Assembly: GCF_002215035.1 (NCBI RefSeq)
Contig: NZ_NKFP01000006.1
Span: 942,530-1,006,529, forward strand
Length of the DNA: 64,000 bases
Source: Leptolyngbya ohadii IS1
GTDB taxonomy: Bacteria; Cyanobacteriota; Cyanobacteriia; Elainellales; Elainellaceae
Direction: 5' to 3'
The notes below the pieces were generated by a model that saw only the letters and a list, made by a program, of their open reading frames with translations, was not told the origin of the DNA and did no database searches. This document shows, piece after piece, positions 27,367-36,172 of the stretch (its first letter is position 1; each line of letters opens with the position of its first letter). Made by a program: the position numbers and the translations under genes.

Positions 27367-28329
27367 CTAATCAACTCGCTCCAACTGCCAAAGAATCTGA
27401 TTCCCCTCCCGTCTCACCCGCGAAACCACCCAATTTCGCCAGACCCAGTTATCGCCTCGACTGGTGACAGCGCTAGCATTGACATCCATCAGGTCTGCCA
27501 GCTCGGAGCTGGTAATCAGATAGCCCTGCTGGGCGATTTCGTCTGCCATTCGCAGGGTTTCTACGAGGCTACGCAGCAAGGATACCCGCACTTCGTGGGG
27601 CAGGTCTGAACCTTCAGGGGAGGTGGTGGAAATGGGCAAATCTACCATGGGAGGATCAGAGTGGGGGGCATTAGGGTTGATTGCTTCGGAGGTTAGGGCA
27701 GGAGAAACTGTAGCCGCTGCATCCAGCAAACTGGTCTGGGAGCCGATCGCAGAACGGGCTGGCTGGCTGAATTCTTGTGTGGATTCTATCGCTTCCTTGG
27801 GATTGGAGTCCGTATTCCCAGTAGCCGGACTTGCTGGACTTGCCTGACGCAGAGCGGGAGTTTGTCCCAGGGAAAAGGCACGGGCAATCGTATCACAGCG
27901 TTCGTTGCCCTCGTTGCCGGAATGTCCGCGCACGTACTGCCACTGAAAGGAAGGGACTTGCTTCGTCGCCTTTTGATTCAGTCGATCGAGCTGTTCCCAC
28001 AGGTCTTGGTTCAGCACAGGCTTTCCGGCGGAGGTTTTCCAGCCTTTGCGCTTCCAGCCGCTCACCCATTTGGTAATCCCGTTTTTGACGTATTCGCTGT
28101 CCGTGTAGAGGGTTACGGGGTCGGTCTGGGAAACGTTGAGCAGGTACTCCAGTCCGGCGATCGCTGCCTGCATTTCCATCCGGTTGTTGGTGGTTTGGCG
28201 ATCGGCTCCGCCCAGCTCATAGATTGAGCCATCGTTGTAATAAATAACTGTTCCCCAGCCTCCCGGACCCGGATTGCCGGAACAGGCTCCATCCGTATAA
28301 ATGCGCTGAATCTGTGGTTTGGAAGGCAT
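27367..28329 (-). CDS. rnhA: Ribonuclease HI with C-terminal extension
   Basis: A 320-residue protein from ATG 28329; the longer frame to 28386 lacks family similarity. RNase H fold in the first 155 residues with the four catalytic acids: Asp13 (YTDGACSGNPG), Glu52 (NNRMEMQAA), Asp77 (LYTDSEYV) and Asp146 (GNERCD). It removes RNA from RNA-DNA hybrids. A low-complexity linker (about 155-245) is followed by a 70-residue C-terminal module (LRMADEIAQQGYLITSSELADLMDVNASAVTSRG...WVVSRVRREGNQILWQLERV) that looks like a winged helix-turn-helix, doubling the usual length. ackA lies 57 bp upstream on the same strand, so the two are probably cotranscribed. Confidence 0.95.
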   Translation of the reverse strand: MPSKPQIQRIYTDGACSGNPGPGGWGTVIYYNDGSIYELGGADRQTTNNRMEMQAAIAGLEYLLNVSQTDPVTLYTDSEYVKNGITKWVSGWKRKGWKTSAGKPVLNQDLWEQLDRLNQKATKQVPSFQWQYVRGHSGNEGNERCDTIARAFSLGQTPALRQASPASPATGNTDSNPKEAIESTQEFSQPARSAIGSQTSLLDAAATVSPALTSEAINPNAPHSDPPMVDLPISTTSPEGSDLPHEVRVSLLRSLVETLRMADEIAQQGYLITSSELADLMDVNASAVTSRGDNWVWRNWVVSRVRREGNQILWQLERVD

Positions 28330-28386
28330 GGCGAAAGACGATCTGGTACAGCAGCTTATAAATATACAGTGCGAATTACAGTCCAA

Positions 28387-29598
28387 CTAGGAGTTGACAA
28401 GAATTTCCCAGCAGTCCCGCGCGATCGTCCAATCTTCCTGCGTGTGGATCACCCAGACGGAAGTCGCCGAATCGGGTGCAGAAATCAGCGTATCTTCCCT
28501 GGAAACAAACTGATGGGGGTCGAGCTTGATGCCCAGCCAGGACAGGGGTTCGCAAGCAGCCGATCGCACCCGTGCCGAGTTTTCACCCACGCCGCCCGTA
28601 AATACCAGCCCATCCAGTCCACCCAGGCTCATCAGCATTCCGCCCAGCTCGCGCCGCAATCGATGGATATAAATGTCGAGCGCTAACTTTGCCCTTGTGT
28701 TGCCAAATTCAATCGCCTCAGTGATCGATCGCAAATCGTTCGAGATGCCTGAGATGCCCAGCAAGCCGGATTTTTTGTTGAGTACCTGATCAAGCTGATC
28801 GGCGGTATAGCCCTCCTGCCGCATTAAATAGATCAAAATACTGGGGTCAACGCTGCCCGATCGGGTGCCCATCATCAGTCCGTCCAGGGGAGTGAAGCCC
28901 ATCGTGGTGTCGATGCTATGCCCGTTCTGGATGGCGGCAAGGGAGCAGCCGTTTCCCAGATGGCAAGTGATTAACCTGAGTTCGTTTAAATTCCGCCCCA
29001 TCAGTTCTGCAACGCGATCGGCGCAGTAGCGGTGGCTGGTGCCGTGGAACCCATAGCGGCGAATTCCCTTTTCTACCCAGTCATACTCGCCCGGATAAAT
29101 GGCAGCAGCATCGGGCATCTGGGCATGGAAGGCAGTATCAAAGACCGCCACCTGGGGCACATCGCCGAGAAATTGCTCGATTGCTTCAATGCCCTCTAGA
29201 TTCGCCGGATTGTGGACGGGAGCCAGTGCCGAGAGCCGATCGATCGCCGCTTTCACGTCTGGCGTAATCCGAATGCTGCTGTGGTAATCCTGCCCGCCAT
29301 GCACCACCCGATGTCCCACGACGGTAATTTCCTGCGGGTCTGCAATCACCTGGGTTTCCCCTGTCCAAAGGCTCTGCAAAAGCTGCTGAATCACTTGAGG
29401 GCGATCGTCCGCAGGCAGTTCGGCTTTCAGCTCCCCTTTTCCGGTTGTGACTTTTAATTCGGCAACGTTGGGCTGATGCGTCCAGTCAATTTTGGCTTCC
29501 CAGAGCGGTTCGGGTACTTTGGCAGGCAGGGCATTGCCGATTTCATAAAGACAGCTTTTCTGACTGCTCGATCCGGCATTCATCACCAAAATTTTCAT
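28387..29598 (-). CDS. ackA: Acetate kinase
   Basis: A 403-residue ASKHA-fold kinase that converts acetyl phosphate and ADP to acetate and ATP, used in dark fermentation. The N-terminal MKILVMNAGSSSQKSCLY motif, the substrate loop VVHGG near 95, VFDTAFH near 155, HLGNGCS near 215 and the ATP-binding VFTGGVGENS near 330 are all present. ATG at 29598 is the conserved start. No pta gene is adjacent. rnhA follows 57 bp downstream; the combination has no obvious functional link. Confidence 0.97.
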   Translation of the reverse strand: MKILVMNAGSSSQKSCLYEIGNALPAKVPEPLWEAKIDWTHQPNVAELKVTTGKGELKAELPADDRPQVIQQLLQSLWTGETQVIADPQEITVVGHRVVHGGQDYHSSIRITPDVKAAIDRLSALAPVHNPANLEGIEAIEQFLGDVPQVAVFDTAFHAQMPDAAAIYPGEYDWVEKGIRRYGFHGTSHRYCADRVAELMGRNLNELRLITCHLGNGCSLAAIQNGHSIDTTMGFTPLDGLMMGTRSGSVDPSILIYLMRQEGYTADQLDQVLNKKSGLLGISGISNDLRSITEAIEFGNTRAKLALDIYIHRLRRELGGMLMSLGGLDGLVFTGGVGENSARVRSAACEPLSWLGIKLDPHQFVSREDTLISAPDSATSVWVIHTQEDWTIARDCWEILVNS

Positions 29599-29742
29599 GC
29601 TTGCTTCTGGCTCTCCCTACGCGCAGCAAATTAAAAATGCGTACTAATGTTAACTATTACTGCAATCCTTCCATACGCTGTCCCCTTTTTTGGTACAACT
29701 CCGAAAACAAGCGATCGTTAATAATACAAAGGAGACAAACCC

Positions 29743-30003
29743 TTGTTTACTGCTTTAATCGCTGATGTAGTGGCAAGACTGCCCGATTGGACTCCCACCG
29801 TTGGGCTGATCATGCTTGCCTGCAATCTGGTTGCTCTGGGAATTGGCAAAGCTGGAATTAAGTATCCCAATGTGGGACCCGGAATTCCTGTGCTGTCAGA
29901 CACAACAGGTCTGAGTGCGGCGGCAATTCTGGCAGCAACGAGCTTTGGTCATATCATCGGCGCGGGTGTCATCCTGGGCTTGACCAACGCTGGCGTAATC
30001 TAA
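29743..30003 (+). CDS. psaK: Photosystem I subunit PsaK
   Basis: An 86-residue thylakoid membrane protein, peripheral subunit X of photosystem I. Two membrane spans flank the conserved loop GIGKAGIKYPNVGPGIP (residues 36-52). The second span carries LAATSFGHIIGAGVILGL. It starts with TTG at 29743, supported by aaaggaga seven to eight bases upstream (about 29728-29735) and by the lack of any ATG before the conserved region. Some cyanobacteria have two PsaK copies with different light responses; only one is in the window. A strong terminator follows at 30098-30122. Confidence 0.96.
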   Translation: MFTALIADVVARLPDWTPTVGLIMLACNLVALGIGKAGIKYPNVGPGIPVLSDTTGLSAAAILAATSFGHIIGAGVILGLTNAGVI

Positions 30004-30078
30004 ACCAAACGCTGTTTCTTGCAGCCAAGCCAATTGGTTTAGCAACAATCTCATTTATTGATCTGAGTGATCTGCTGT

Positions 30079-30122
30079 TTCGCCTCAGGCGAAGTTGGTC
30101 AGGGTTCATCCCCTGACTTTTT
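30079..30122 (+). terminator. Double hairpin terminator after psaK
   Basis: First hairpin ttcgcc-tca-ggcgaa (30079-30093), second hairpin gtcaggg-ttcatc-ccctgac (30098-30117) followed by five T. The second has the form of a Rho-independent terminator. It ends a monocistronic psaK transcript of roughly 400 nt. Confidence 0.85.
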
Positions 30123-30688
30123 AATGGACTTTTTAATGGACTTTAAGGCGCTGGCTTTTCGAGCTGGGTCGATCGCTTGACGTTTTACCCATCCTCCTGT
30201 ACTGTGGAAAGCTCTAAGAGCGGTATTTTTGTACTAGAGCTGCCGTCTATTCCAGTCCGGAGCGATAGCGAGCGATACTTGTCCGCTTTCGGAGGTTGGT
30301 TCTGGCTCGGCTTAGTCGAAGGTCGAATGAAGGCTTTTGGCTGCGTCTTTGGATAGGGCGCTTCAATCAAGCAACTCAAACGGAATGATTCAGAAATAGG
30401 CATTCCTAAAAATGTTGCTCAAGAAAGAAATTGAGGAACTCTATCAGGAACGAATGGCTTAGATGAGAAAGGGCGCTTCGGGAAGCCTCCCGGATGAGTA
30501 GGTCATCTTAATCGCAGTCGGTTCCTTCAAGAAAGGCTAATACTCGTGAAGACTCGGTTTTCAATTCCTAGGGAAGATGTTTCATTTTCGACGTTTATCG
30601 CTATAATTACCATCAACAAATTCTGAAAGAAGTTCATAAAACTTAAACTAACCGTTACAGACTTTTATATTTTTAAGGGGCAATCAGG
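30123..30688. other. Non-coding region between psaK and the DUF2949 gene
   Basis: About 566 bp without a supported gene. ttaatggacttt occurs twice at its start (30120-30145). A perfect TATAAT at 30602-30607, 82 bp before the DUF2949 start, is the best promoter box but has no good -35. The 72-codon minus-strand frame at 30185-30403 has no ribosome site or recognisable feature. Confidence 0.45.
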
Positions 30689-30889
30689 ATGGCACAGGTG
30701 TCAACGGCGCAGGCAAAACTAATTGATTTTCTCAGGGATGAGCTGGCAGTTCCCACCCAGGCGATCGCCTTTGCATTGCGGCAACCCGATCACGGCTCTA
30801 ATTTGCTGCCGATGATTCTCTGGCAGTACGGCTTGATCACGACGGAACAGCTCGATCGTGTCTTTGAATGGATGGAGACGGCGGCTTAG
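30689..30889 (+). CDS. DUF2949 family protein
   Basis: A 66-residue soluble helical protein. The segments LIDFLRDELAVP, IAFALRQ and LLPMILWQYGLITTEQLDRVFEWME match the small cyanobacterial DUF2949 family. Function is unknown; the helix pattern resembles a helix-turn-helix-like tri-helical bundle. The ATG at 30689 follows aaggggcaatcagg, a good ribosome site. It stands alone between psaK and ftsH on the same strand. Confidence 0.85.
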   Translation: MAQVSTAQAKLIDFLRDELAVPTQAIAFALRQPDHGSNLLPMILWQYGLITTEQLDRVFEWMETAA

Positions 30890-31200
30890 TTCAGGAACGG
30901 CTGTTTATTTCAGGAAAAATAGGGGTAGGGATTTCCGCCCATCTGAACTTCTCTATAAATGAAAGCCATTATTTAGAATTATGAATATCACGCTGCTCAG
31001 AGTAAGCTGTTCCTGCTGATGGGATTTCCTCCATTGGGGACAGGATACGGACTTTGAGCAAGGGCTATGCTTCTGGAAGTTTGTCAACTGGGATTCCCTT
31101 TTCTGAGAGTTCGTAATAAATGGCGGCACTCTGCACTGACGCGATCGCCAGCAAGACTTCCCTTAGCCCACCTAAACCATAAAATAAGGACGCTGAACAA
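30890..31200. other. Leader of the ftsH4 gene
   Basis: 311 bp without a gene. The AT-rich stretch tataaatgaaagccattatt (about 30953-30972) is a possible promoter area. The ribosome site ataaggacgctgaacaa precedes the ATG at 31201. Confidence 0.4.
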
Positions 31201-33126
31201 ATGGCGATAAAAGATCGACCTCAGCCCTCCCGCTTCCGCCAGATCAGCAACATTCTGCTGCTTGTTTCAGGACTGTTTCTGCTGGCAAATATCTTCCTGC
31301 CTAACCTGTTTGGCTCTTCGGTGCCTCGCGTACCCTACAGCCTGTTCATTCATCAGGTGCAGGATGGGGAAGTGGCGCGGGTTTCTGTGGGGCAAAACGA
31401 AATTCGCTACCAGCTAAAAGCTGAGGATAATGTCCCCAACAGCACAGTTGGACAGATTTTAGAAACCACTCCGATTTTTGACCTAGAATTGCCGAAGCTG
31501 CTGGAATCTAACGGCGTTGAGTTTGCGGCTGCACCGCCTCCTAAAAATAACTGGATTGGCAGTGTGCTGAGCTGGGTGATTCCGCCGCTGATTTTTGTGG
31601 CAATCTGGCAGTTCTTCATCAATCGCGGCAGTGGTGGACAGCAGGGCGTTCTGTCGATCGGTAAGAGCCGCGCCAAGGTATACGTTGAAGGCGAATCGGA
31701 TAAAGTCACCTTTGCGGATGTGGCAGGGGTAGAAGAATCCAAAACGGAACTCGTGGAGATCGTGGATTTCTTGAAGAATCCGCAGCGGTTTACGGCGATC
31801 GGCGCAAGAATTCCCAAAGGCGTACTGCTGGTGGGTCCTCCTGGAACGGGTAAAACCCTGCTGGCAAAAGCGGTGGCAGGCGAGGCGGGTGTGCCTTTCT
31901 TCAGCATCTCCGGTTCGGAATTCGTAGAACTGTTTGTGGGTGTGGGTTCTTCCCGCGTTCGCGATCTGTTTGAGCAGGCGAAAAAGCAGGCTCCCTGCAT
32001 CATCTTTATTGATGAGCTGGATGCGATCGGTAAGTCTCGTGCCAGCAATGGCTTCTACGGCGGTAACGACGAGCGGGAACAAACCCTGAACCAGTTGCTC
32101 ACGGAAATGGATGGCTTTGCCGCAGGCGATCAGACCGTGATTGTGCTGGCTGCAACCAACCGTCCCGAAACCCTTGATCCGGCACTGCTGCGCCCCGGTC
32201 GATTTGACCGTCAGGTATTAGTCGATCGCCCCGACCTCCAGGGACGACTGGCAATCCTCAACATTCACTCTAAGGGTGTGAAGCTTGGTCCCGACGTGGA
32301 TCTGAAGGTGATTGCAACTCGGACTCCCGGCTTTGCCGGTGCAGATCTGGCAAACCTGGTCAACGAAGCAGCACTGCTGGCTGCCCGAAATAACCGTCAG
32401 GCGGTGGCACAGGAAGACTTTGCGGAAGCGATCGAGCGGGTGGTGGCTGGACTGGAGAAGAAGAGCCGCGTCCTGAACGAAAAAGAGAAGAAGATCGTGG
32501 CGTACCACGAAGTTGGACACGCAATGGTTGGAGCGGTGATGCCCGGATCGGGTCGAGTGGAAAAAATCTCGATCGTGCCTCGCGGAATGGCGGCTCTGGG
32601 CTATACGCTGCAACTGCCGACCGAAGACCGATTCCTGATGAGCGAAGCCGAGCTTCAGGGCGAAATTACGACGCTGCTGGGCGGACGATCGGCGGAAGAA
32701 GTGGTATTCGGCAGCATCACCACCGGAGCCTCCAACGACCTGCAACGCGCTACTGATTTGGCGGAACGGATGGTTACGACCTACGGCATGAGCAAAATCC
32801 TGGGTCCGCTGGCATATCAGCAGGGACAGCAGAATAACTTCCTGGGCGGCGATATGAATCCGCGTCGGATGGTGAGTGCCCAAACCGCAGAGTCGATCGA
32901 TAAGGAAGTGAAAGGCATTGTTGATCGGGCACATGAAACCGCCCTGACGATCCTGCGAAACAACCGGGATCTGCTGGAGACGATCGCCACCCAACTGCTG
33001 GAAACGGAAGTGATCGAAGGCGAATCTCTGACGGCAATGCTGAGTCAGGTGAAGCTGAGCGAAGATCACGGTGAGGGTCAAACTGAGAATTCCGCTGGGA
33101 CGGAGCAAATGGCGGCAGCGCACTAG
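31201..33126 (+). CDS. ftsH: FtsH protease, FtsH4 type
   Basis: A 641-residue ATP-dependent zinc metalloprotease of the membrane. Two spans at about 15-36 and 120-140 flank a lumenal/periplasmic domain; Walker A GPPGTGKT (212-219), Walker [12 protein letters not shown] (about 268-278), SRH near 320, zinc site HEVGH near 433-437. The N-terminal sequence ([21 protein letters not shown]) and [24 protein letters not shown] are closely like Synechocystis FtsH4 (Sll1463), a homomeric thylakoid protease involved in photosystem II biogenesis and high-light acclimation. A dispersed 50-bp repeat follows 224 bp after the stop. Confidence 0.96.
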   Translation: MAIKDRPQPSRFRQISNILLLVSGLFLLANIFLPNLFGSSVPRVPYSLFIHQVQDGEVARVSVGQNEIRYQLKAEDNVPNSTVGQILETTPIFDLELPKLLESNGVEFAAAPPPKNNWIGSVLSWVIPPLIFVAIWQFFINRGSGGQQGVLSIGKSRAKVYVEGESDKVTFADVAGVEESKTELVEIVDFLKNPQRFTAIGARIPKGVLLVGPPGTGKTLLAKAVAGEAGVPFFSISGSEFVELFVGVGSSRVRDLFEQAKKQAPCIIFIDELDAIGKSRASNGFYGGNDEREQTLNQLLTEMDGFAAGDQTVIVLAATNRPETLDPALLRPGRFDRQVLVDRPDLQGRLAILNIHSKGVKLGPDVDLKVIATRTPGFAGADLANLVNEAALLAARNNRQAVAQEDFAEAIERVVAGLEKKSRVLNEKEKKIVAYHEVGHAMVGAVMPGSGRVEKISIVPRGMAALGYTLQLPTEDRFLMSEAELQGEITTLLGGRSAEEVVFGSITTGASNDLQRATDLAERMVTTYGMSKILGPLAYQQGQQNNFLGGDMNPRRMVSAQTAESIDKEVKGIVDRAHETALTILRNNRDLLETIATQLLETEVIEGESLTAMLSQVKLSEDHGEGQTENSAGTEQMAAAH

Positions 33127-33349
33127 TTGTCATAGAACGATTGTCATAAAACGATCGAACGTTTGAGGCGATCGAACTAATTCAGGGCAGGGGGTGGAAG
33201 ATAAACCACTTTCTGTCCTTTGTTTTTTAGAGAATATTTTTTAGAAATGCTGAGTGCCAATGGTCTGTGAGGGCTGGAGTTCCTGAAGGGTTTCCCCTTA
33301 CATCTCCCTGCCTCCCTCAAGGGTTCTCTGCCGCTAACTAATACGACTC

Positions 33350-33398
33350 GGAGGCAGAGCCTCCATTTGGTATGCCAACGCAGAGCATTAAAACCGCG
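33350..33398 (+). repeat. Dispersed ~50-bp repeat, copy B
   Basis: Begins with the palindrome ggaggcagagcctcc (33350-33364) and ends in ccaacgcagagcattaaaacc. Same element as 14539-14588, here in plus orientation. It lies in the 439-bp non-coding gap 33127-33565 after ftsH4; the rest of that gap shows no gene. Confidence 0.75.
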
Positions 33399-33565
33399 TA
33401 CGGTCTGTACCGATTGATAATGGCAATGGGGCAGCTGCGCCTTCGCGGGAAACGGTGGAAAACGGCACCCACCAGCCTCTTTCGCGTCCGCTGTTTATCT
33501 ACTGAATGCAGCGGGAACCTATCTGAGGACAGGCTATTCTAGCAACAGAGCAAGATACCGTAGTC

Positions 33566-35680
33566 ATGATGCCTTTCTCTAGATTGAAATTGTCTCGACT
33601 CAACTTCTCCCGCCTTGAGTTCCGCCTTAAGTCCCGGCTCAAACTTCGGCTCGTCGCTTTTGTGGGTAGCCTGCTGGCGATCGTCTCCTACCACAGCCTG
33701 GTATCGGTTGCTTGGGCACAAACCCTGACCCAAACTCAGTCCGGCGTCCCGACTCCTGATCAAACGGTAAACTGCCAGATTTTGATCGCGGGAGGAGGGT
33801 TGGCAGGAACGGCGGCAGCCTATGAAGCGCTATCGGACGGAAAAACAGTCTGCCTGACTGAAATTACCGACTGGTTAGGAGGACAGTTGACCTCGCAGGG
33901 AACCTCTGCCCTGGATGAGACACAGCGTCAGCGATCGCTTCTGTTCTACCCGCGTGGCTATCTGGAGCTTCGATCGCGCATTGAGCAGAAGTATGACACG
34001 CTGAATCCGGGGGATTGCTGGGTGAGCGAATCCTGCTTCTTGCCCCAGGATGCGGCGGACATTTTGCAGTCTATGCTAAAGGAAGCGGAGCGGCAGGGCA
34101 AAGGTGAGCTGAAATGGTTTCCTGCTACGGTCATTAAGGATTTGCGGCTCAGCGCAGACGGCAAGCAGATTCAGCAGGTGACGGCAATTCAGCACAGCCC
34201 CGCTGCGGGTCAGCCCCCTCTGAATACAGAAACGCTTTCTCAGACGATCGCGGATGCCTACCGCTACGAGGATTCCGATCGCTTCCAGAAAACCATCATT
34301 TCCTTTGTGCCGTCTCAGAATAGAACCGAGAATCAGAGCCGCTGGTTTGTGATCGATGCTACGGAGACTGGGGAACTGGTAGGGCTGGCAGATGTACCTT
34401 ATCGGCTGGGCATTGACCCGCGATCGTACCGCGATCCCTCTTCTCCCAGCGAAACGGGCGATCCCTACTGTACGCAGGGCTTTACCTACACTTTTGCAAT
34501 GGAGCAAACGGAAGACGCGCAGCCCCAGGAAATGCCCTCCTTCTACCCGCAGTATGCGCCTTACTACAGCTATGAGCGTGAGAATGCTGCTGACTTCAAC
34601 TATGTGTTTACCTATCGACGGATCTGGGACGCGAATCCAGAAGGGGAAAGGGGTCGCTATGGCGTTTCGGTTCCCAAAGCGGGCGACATTTCCATGCAGA
34701 ACTGGACGTGGGGCAACGATTACCGTCCCGGCACCTCAGCAGATAATCTGATTCTGAGCCGCGATCAGCTTCAGCAAACAGGGCAGCTTGAGCCGGGAGG
34801 CTGGATGGGCGGACTGCGATCGGACACTCTGCGAAAGGGTGAAGAAAACGCGATCGGCTACTATTACTGGCTGGTGGAGGGCACCACGGATTCGCAGCTT
34901 GGGGAGGGGGTCAAACAGCCTGCGCCGAATCATCGCTACTTGCAGGGATTTGATGCGCCGATGGGGACAGCTCACGGTCTGTCCAAGTATCCCTATATTC
35001 GCGAGTCGCGCCGGATTCTCGGTCGTCCATCCTACGGTTACGAGAACGGTTTTTCGATCGCCGAAATTGATATTTCCCAGGTGGATTACAACGATCCCTA
35101 CTATCAGCAGACCCTGTCGCCCAGCCAGTATCGCCAGCTGCGGATTGCCCTCGCCGGATTGGAAGCTACCCGTGCGATCGCCCAGGATGTTCCCGCAGAT
35201 CAAATTCCACGCCGCACCCGATCGACCATCTATCCCGATTCAGTGGGGATTGCCCAATATGCGATCGACTTTCACCCCTGTATGACTCTCTCTCCGCCGG
35301 AAACTCCCGGCAATACGGAACGGGAAGGAATGCGTCGGGCACATGGTTCTGCCTACCCCGGACAAATTCCGCTGCGGGCAATGATCCCTCAGAAAATCGA
35401 CAACCTGCTGGTCACAGGTAAGAACATTGCGACTAGCTTTATCGCTGCCGCTGCCTATCGCGTCCATTCCTTTGAGTGGTCTGCTGGAGCTGCTGCCGGA
35501 GAAACCGCTTCCTTTGCGCTGGACAAGGATCTCTTCCCCTACGAGCTGGTGGATAACCTGCCCCTCCCCGAACCCCAGCTTAGCGAACTCCAAACCAGAC
35601 TCAGGGCAAGGCAAAATCCGATCGCTTTCCCAAATACGTCAATTTTTAATCTGGATTGGGATGAGTGGCGCGTCTGGTAG
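33566..35680 (+). CDS. Exported FAD-dependent oxidoreductase
   Basis: A 704-residue protein. A basic N terminus with repeated (F/L)RLKLS units precedes a hydrophobic core and a cleavage-like site after SVAWAQ (about residue 52), so it is probably exported to periplasm or lumen. The Rossmann FAD motif ILIAGGGLAGTAAAYEA is at about 72-88, followed by LTEITDWLGGQLTSQG, typical of the FAD_oxidored (pfam12831) family. A second FAD-contact part near the C terminus reads NLLVTGKNIATSFIAAAAYRVHSFEWSAGAAAG. Substrate unknown. It converges with the small exported protein at 35684, only three bases between the stops, so the two genes share a terminator region or overlap in transcripts. Confidence 0.88.
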   Translation: MMPFSRLKLSRLNFSRLEFRLKSRLKLRLVAFVGSLLAIVSYHSLVSVAWAQTLTQTQSGVPTPDQTVNCQILIAGGGLAGTAAAYEALSDGKTVCLTEITDWLGGQLTSQGTSALDETQRQRSLLFYPRGYLELRSRIEQKYDTLNPGDCWVSESCFLPQDAADILQSMLKEAERQGKGELKWFPATVIKDLRLSADGKQIQQVTAIQHSPAAGQPPLNTETLSQTIADAYRYEDSDRFQKTIISFVPSQNRTENQSRWFVIDATETGELVGLADVPYRLGIDPRSYRDPSSPSETGDPYCTQGFTYTFAMEQTEDAQPQEMPSFYPQYAPYYSYERENAADFNYVFTYRRIWDANPEGERGRYGVSVPKAGDISMQNWTWGNDYRPGTSADNLILSRDQLQQTGQLEPGGWMGGLRSDTLRKGEENAIGYYYWLVEGTTDSQLGEGVKQPAPNHRYLQGFDAPMGTAHGLSKYPYIRESRRILGRPSYGYENGFSIAEIDISQVDYNDPYYQQTLSPSQYRQLRIALAGLEATRAIAQDVPADQIPRRTRSTIYPDSVGIAQYAIDFHPCMTLSPPETPGNTEREGMRRAHGSAYPGQIPLRAMIPQKIDNLLVTGKNIATSFIAAAAYRVHSFEWSAGAAAGETASFALDKDLFPYELVDNLPLPEPQLSELQTRLRARQNPIAFPNTSIFNLDWDEWRVW

Positions 35681-35683
35681 GCA

Positions 35684-36172
35684 TTATTGGGCGACGGTAA
35701 CGGTATAGCTCAGCTGAAACGGATTGAACGCTCCCGGTGTCTTGGGACTGCCGCGCAGCACCACATCGTAGGTTCCGGCACGGGGAAAGGTGACTCTGGC
35801 ACTGGGAAGGTTCGATCGTCCTTCGGCGGAGGTGGCGCTTAAGGCGGGCTGCTGGAGGGGTCGATCGCCCGATCTCCTGGGCTGAGCATAGACGGACAAA
35901 GCGCAGTTACAGTCCGATAGGGGAATTGCCTGTCCTCCTCGCTTGACCAGGGCAAACCAGACGAGGCTTGACGTTCCGGCACGGGGACGATCGTTCGGTT
36001 CGACGTGAATGGTTGCCCCCACATTGCCAGCGGTTTCGACTTCGTGGGCTATTCCAGGGGAGGAGTCGATCGCGCTATATAAAACGGGAGTAATGGTTAA
36101 CGCCAGTCCCAAAACAGCGAAGAAAAAGGATTTACGCAAAAGAGATTTACTTGGTTTTGTACGGTGGAACAT
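35684..36172 (-). CDS. Small exported protein overlapping the SafE-type gene
   Basis: A 162-residue protein with an N-terminal hydrophobic segment (SFFFAVLGLALTITPVLYSA) acting as signal peptide or anchor. The mature part looks like a beta-sandwich: ATIHVEPNDRPRAG, LVWFALVKRGGQAIPLSDCNCAL and GTYDVVLRGSP are typical of small Ig-like periplasmic domains. The CNC pair could bind copper or form a disulfide. The ATG at 36172 lies 26 bp inside the end of the upstream SafE-type gene, so translation is probably coupled and the two products likely work together. No precise family recognised. Confidence 0.75.
   Translation of the reverse strand: MFHRTKPSKSLLRKSFFFAVLGLALTITPVLYSAIDSSPGIAHEVETAGNVGATIHVEPNDRPRAGTSSLVWFALVKRGGQAIPLSDCNCALSVYAQPRRSGDRPLQQPALSATSAEGRSNLPSARVTFPRAGTYDVVLRGSPKTPGAFNPFQLSYTVTVAQ

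Noticed and set aside
29640-29742. HLR1-type light-response element before psaK
   Set aside because: Only a loose match (gttaactattactgcaa) with several differences from the paired TTACA consensus.
30185-30403. 72-codon minus-strand ORF between psaK and DUF2949
   Set aside because: No ribosome site, no recognisable family, Pro/Ser/Lys-rich composition.
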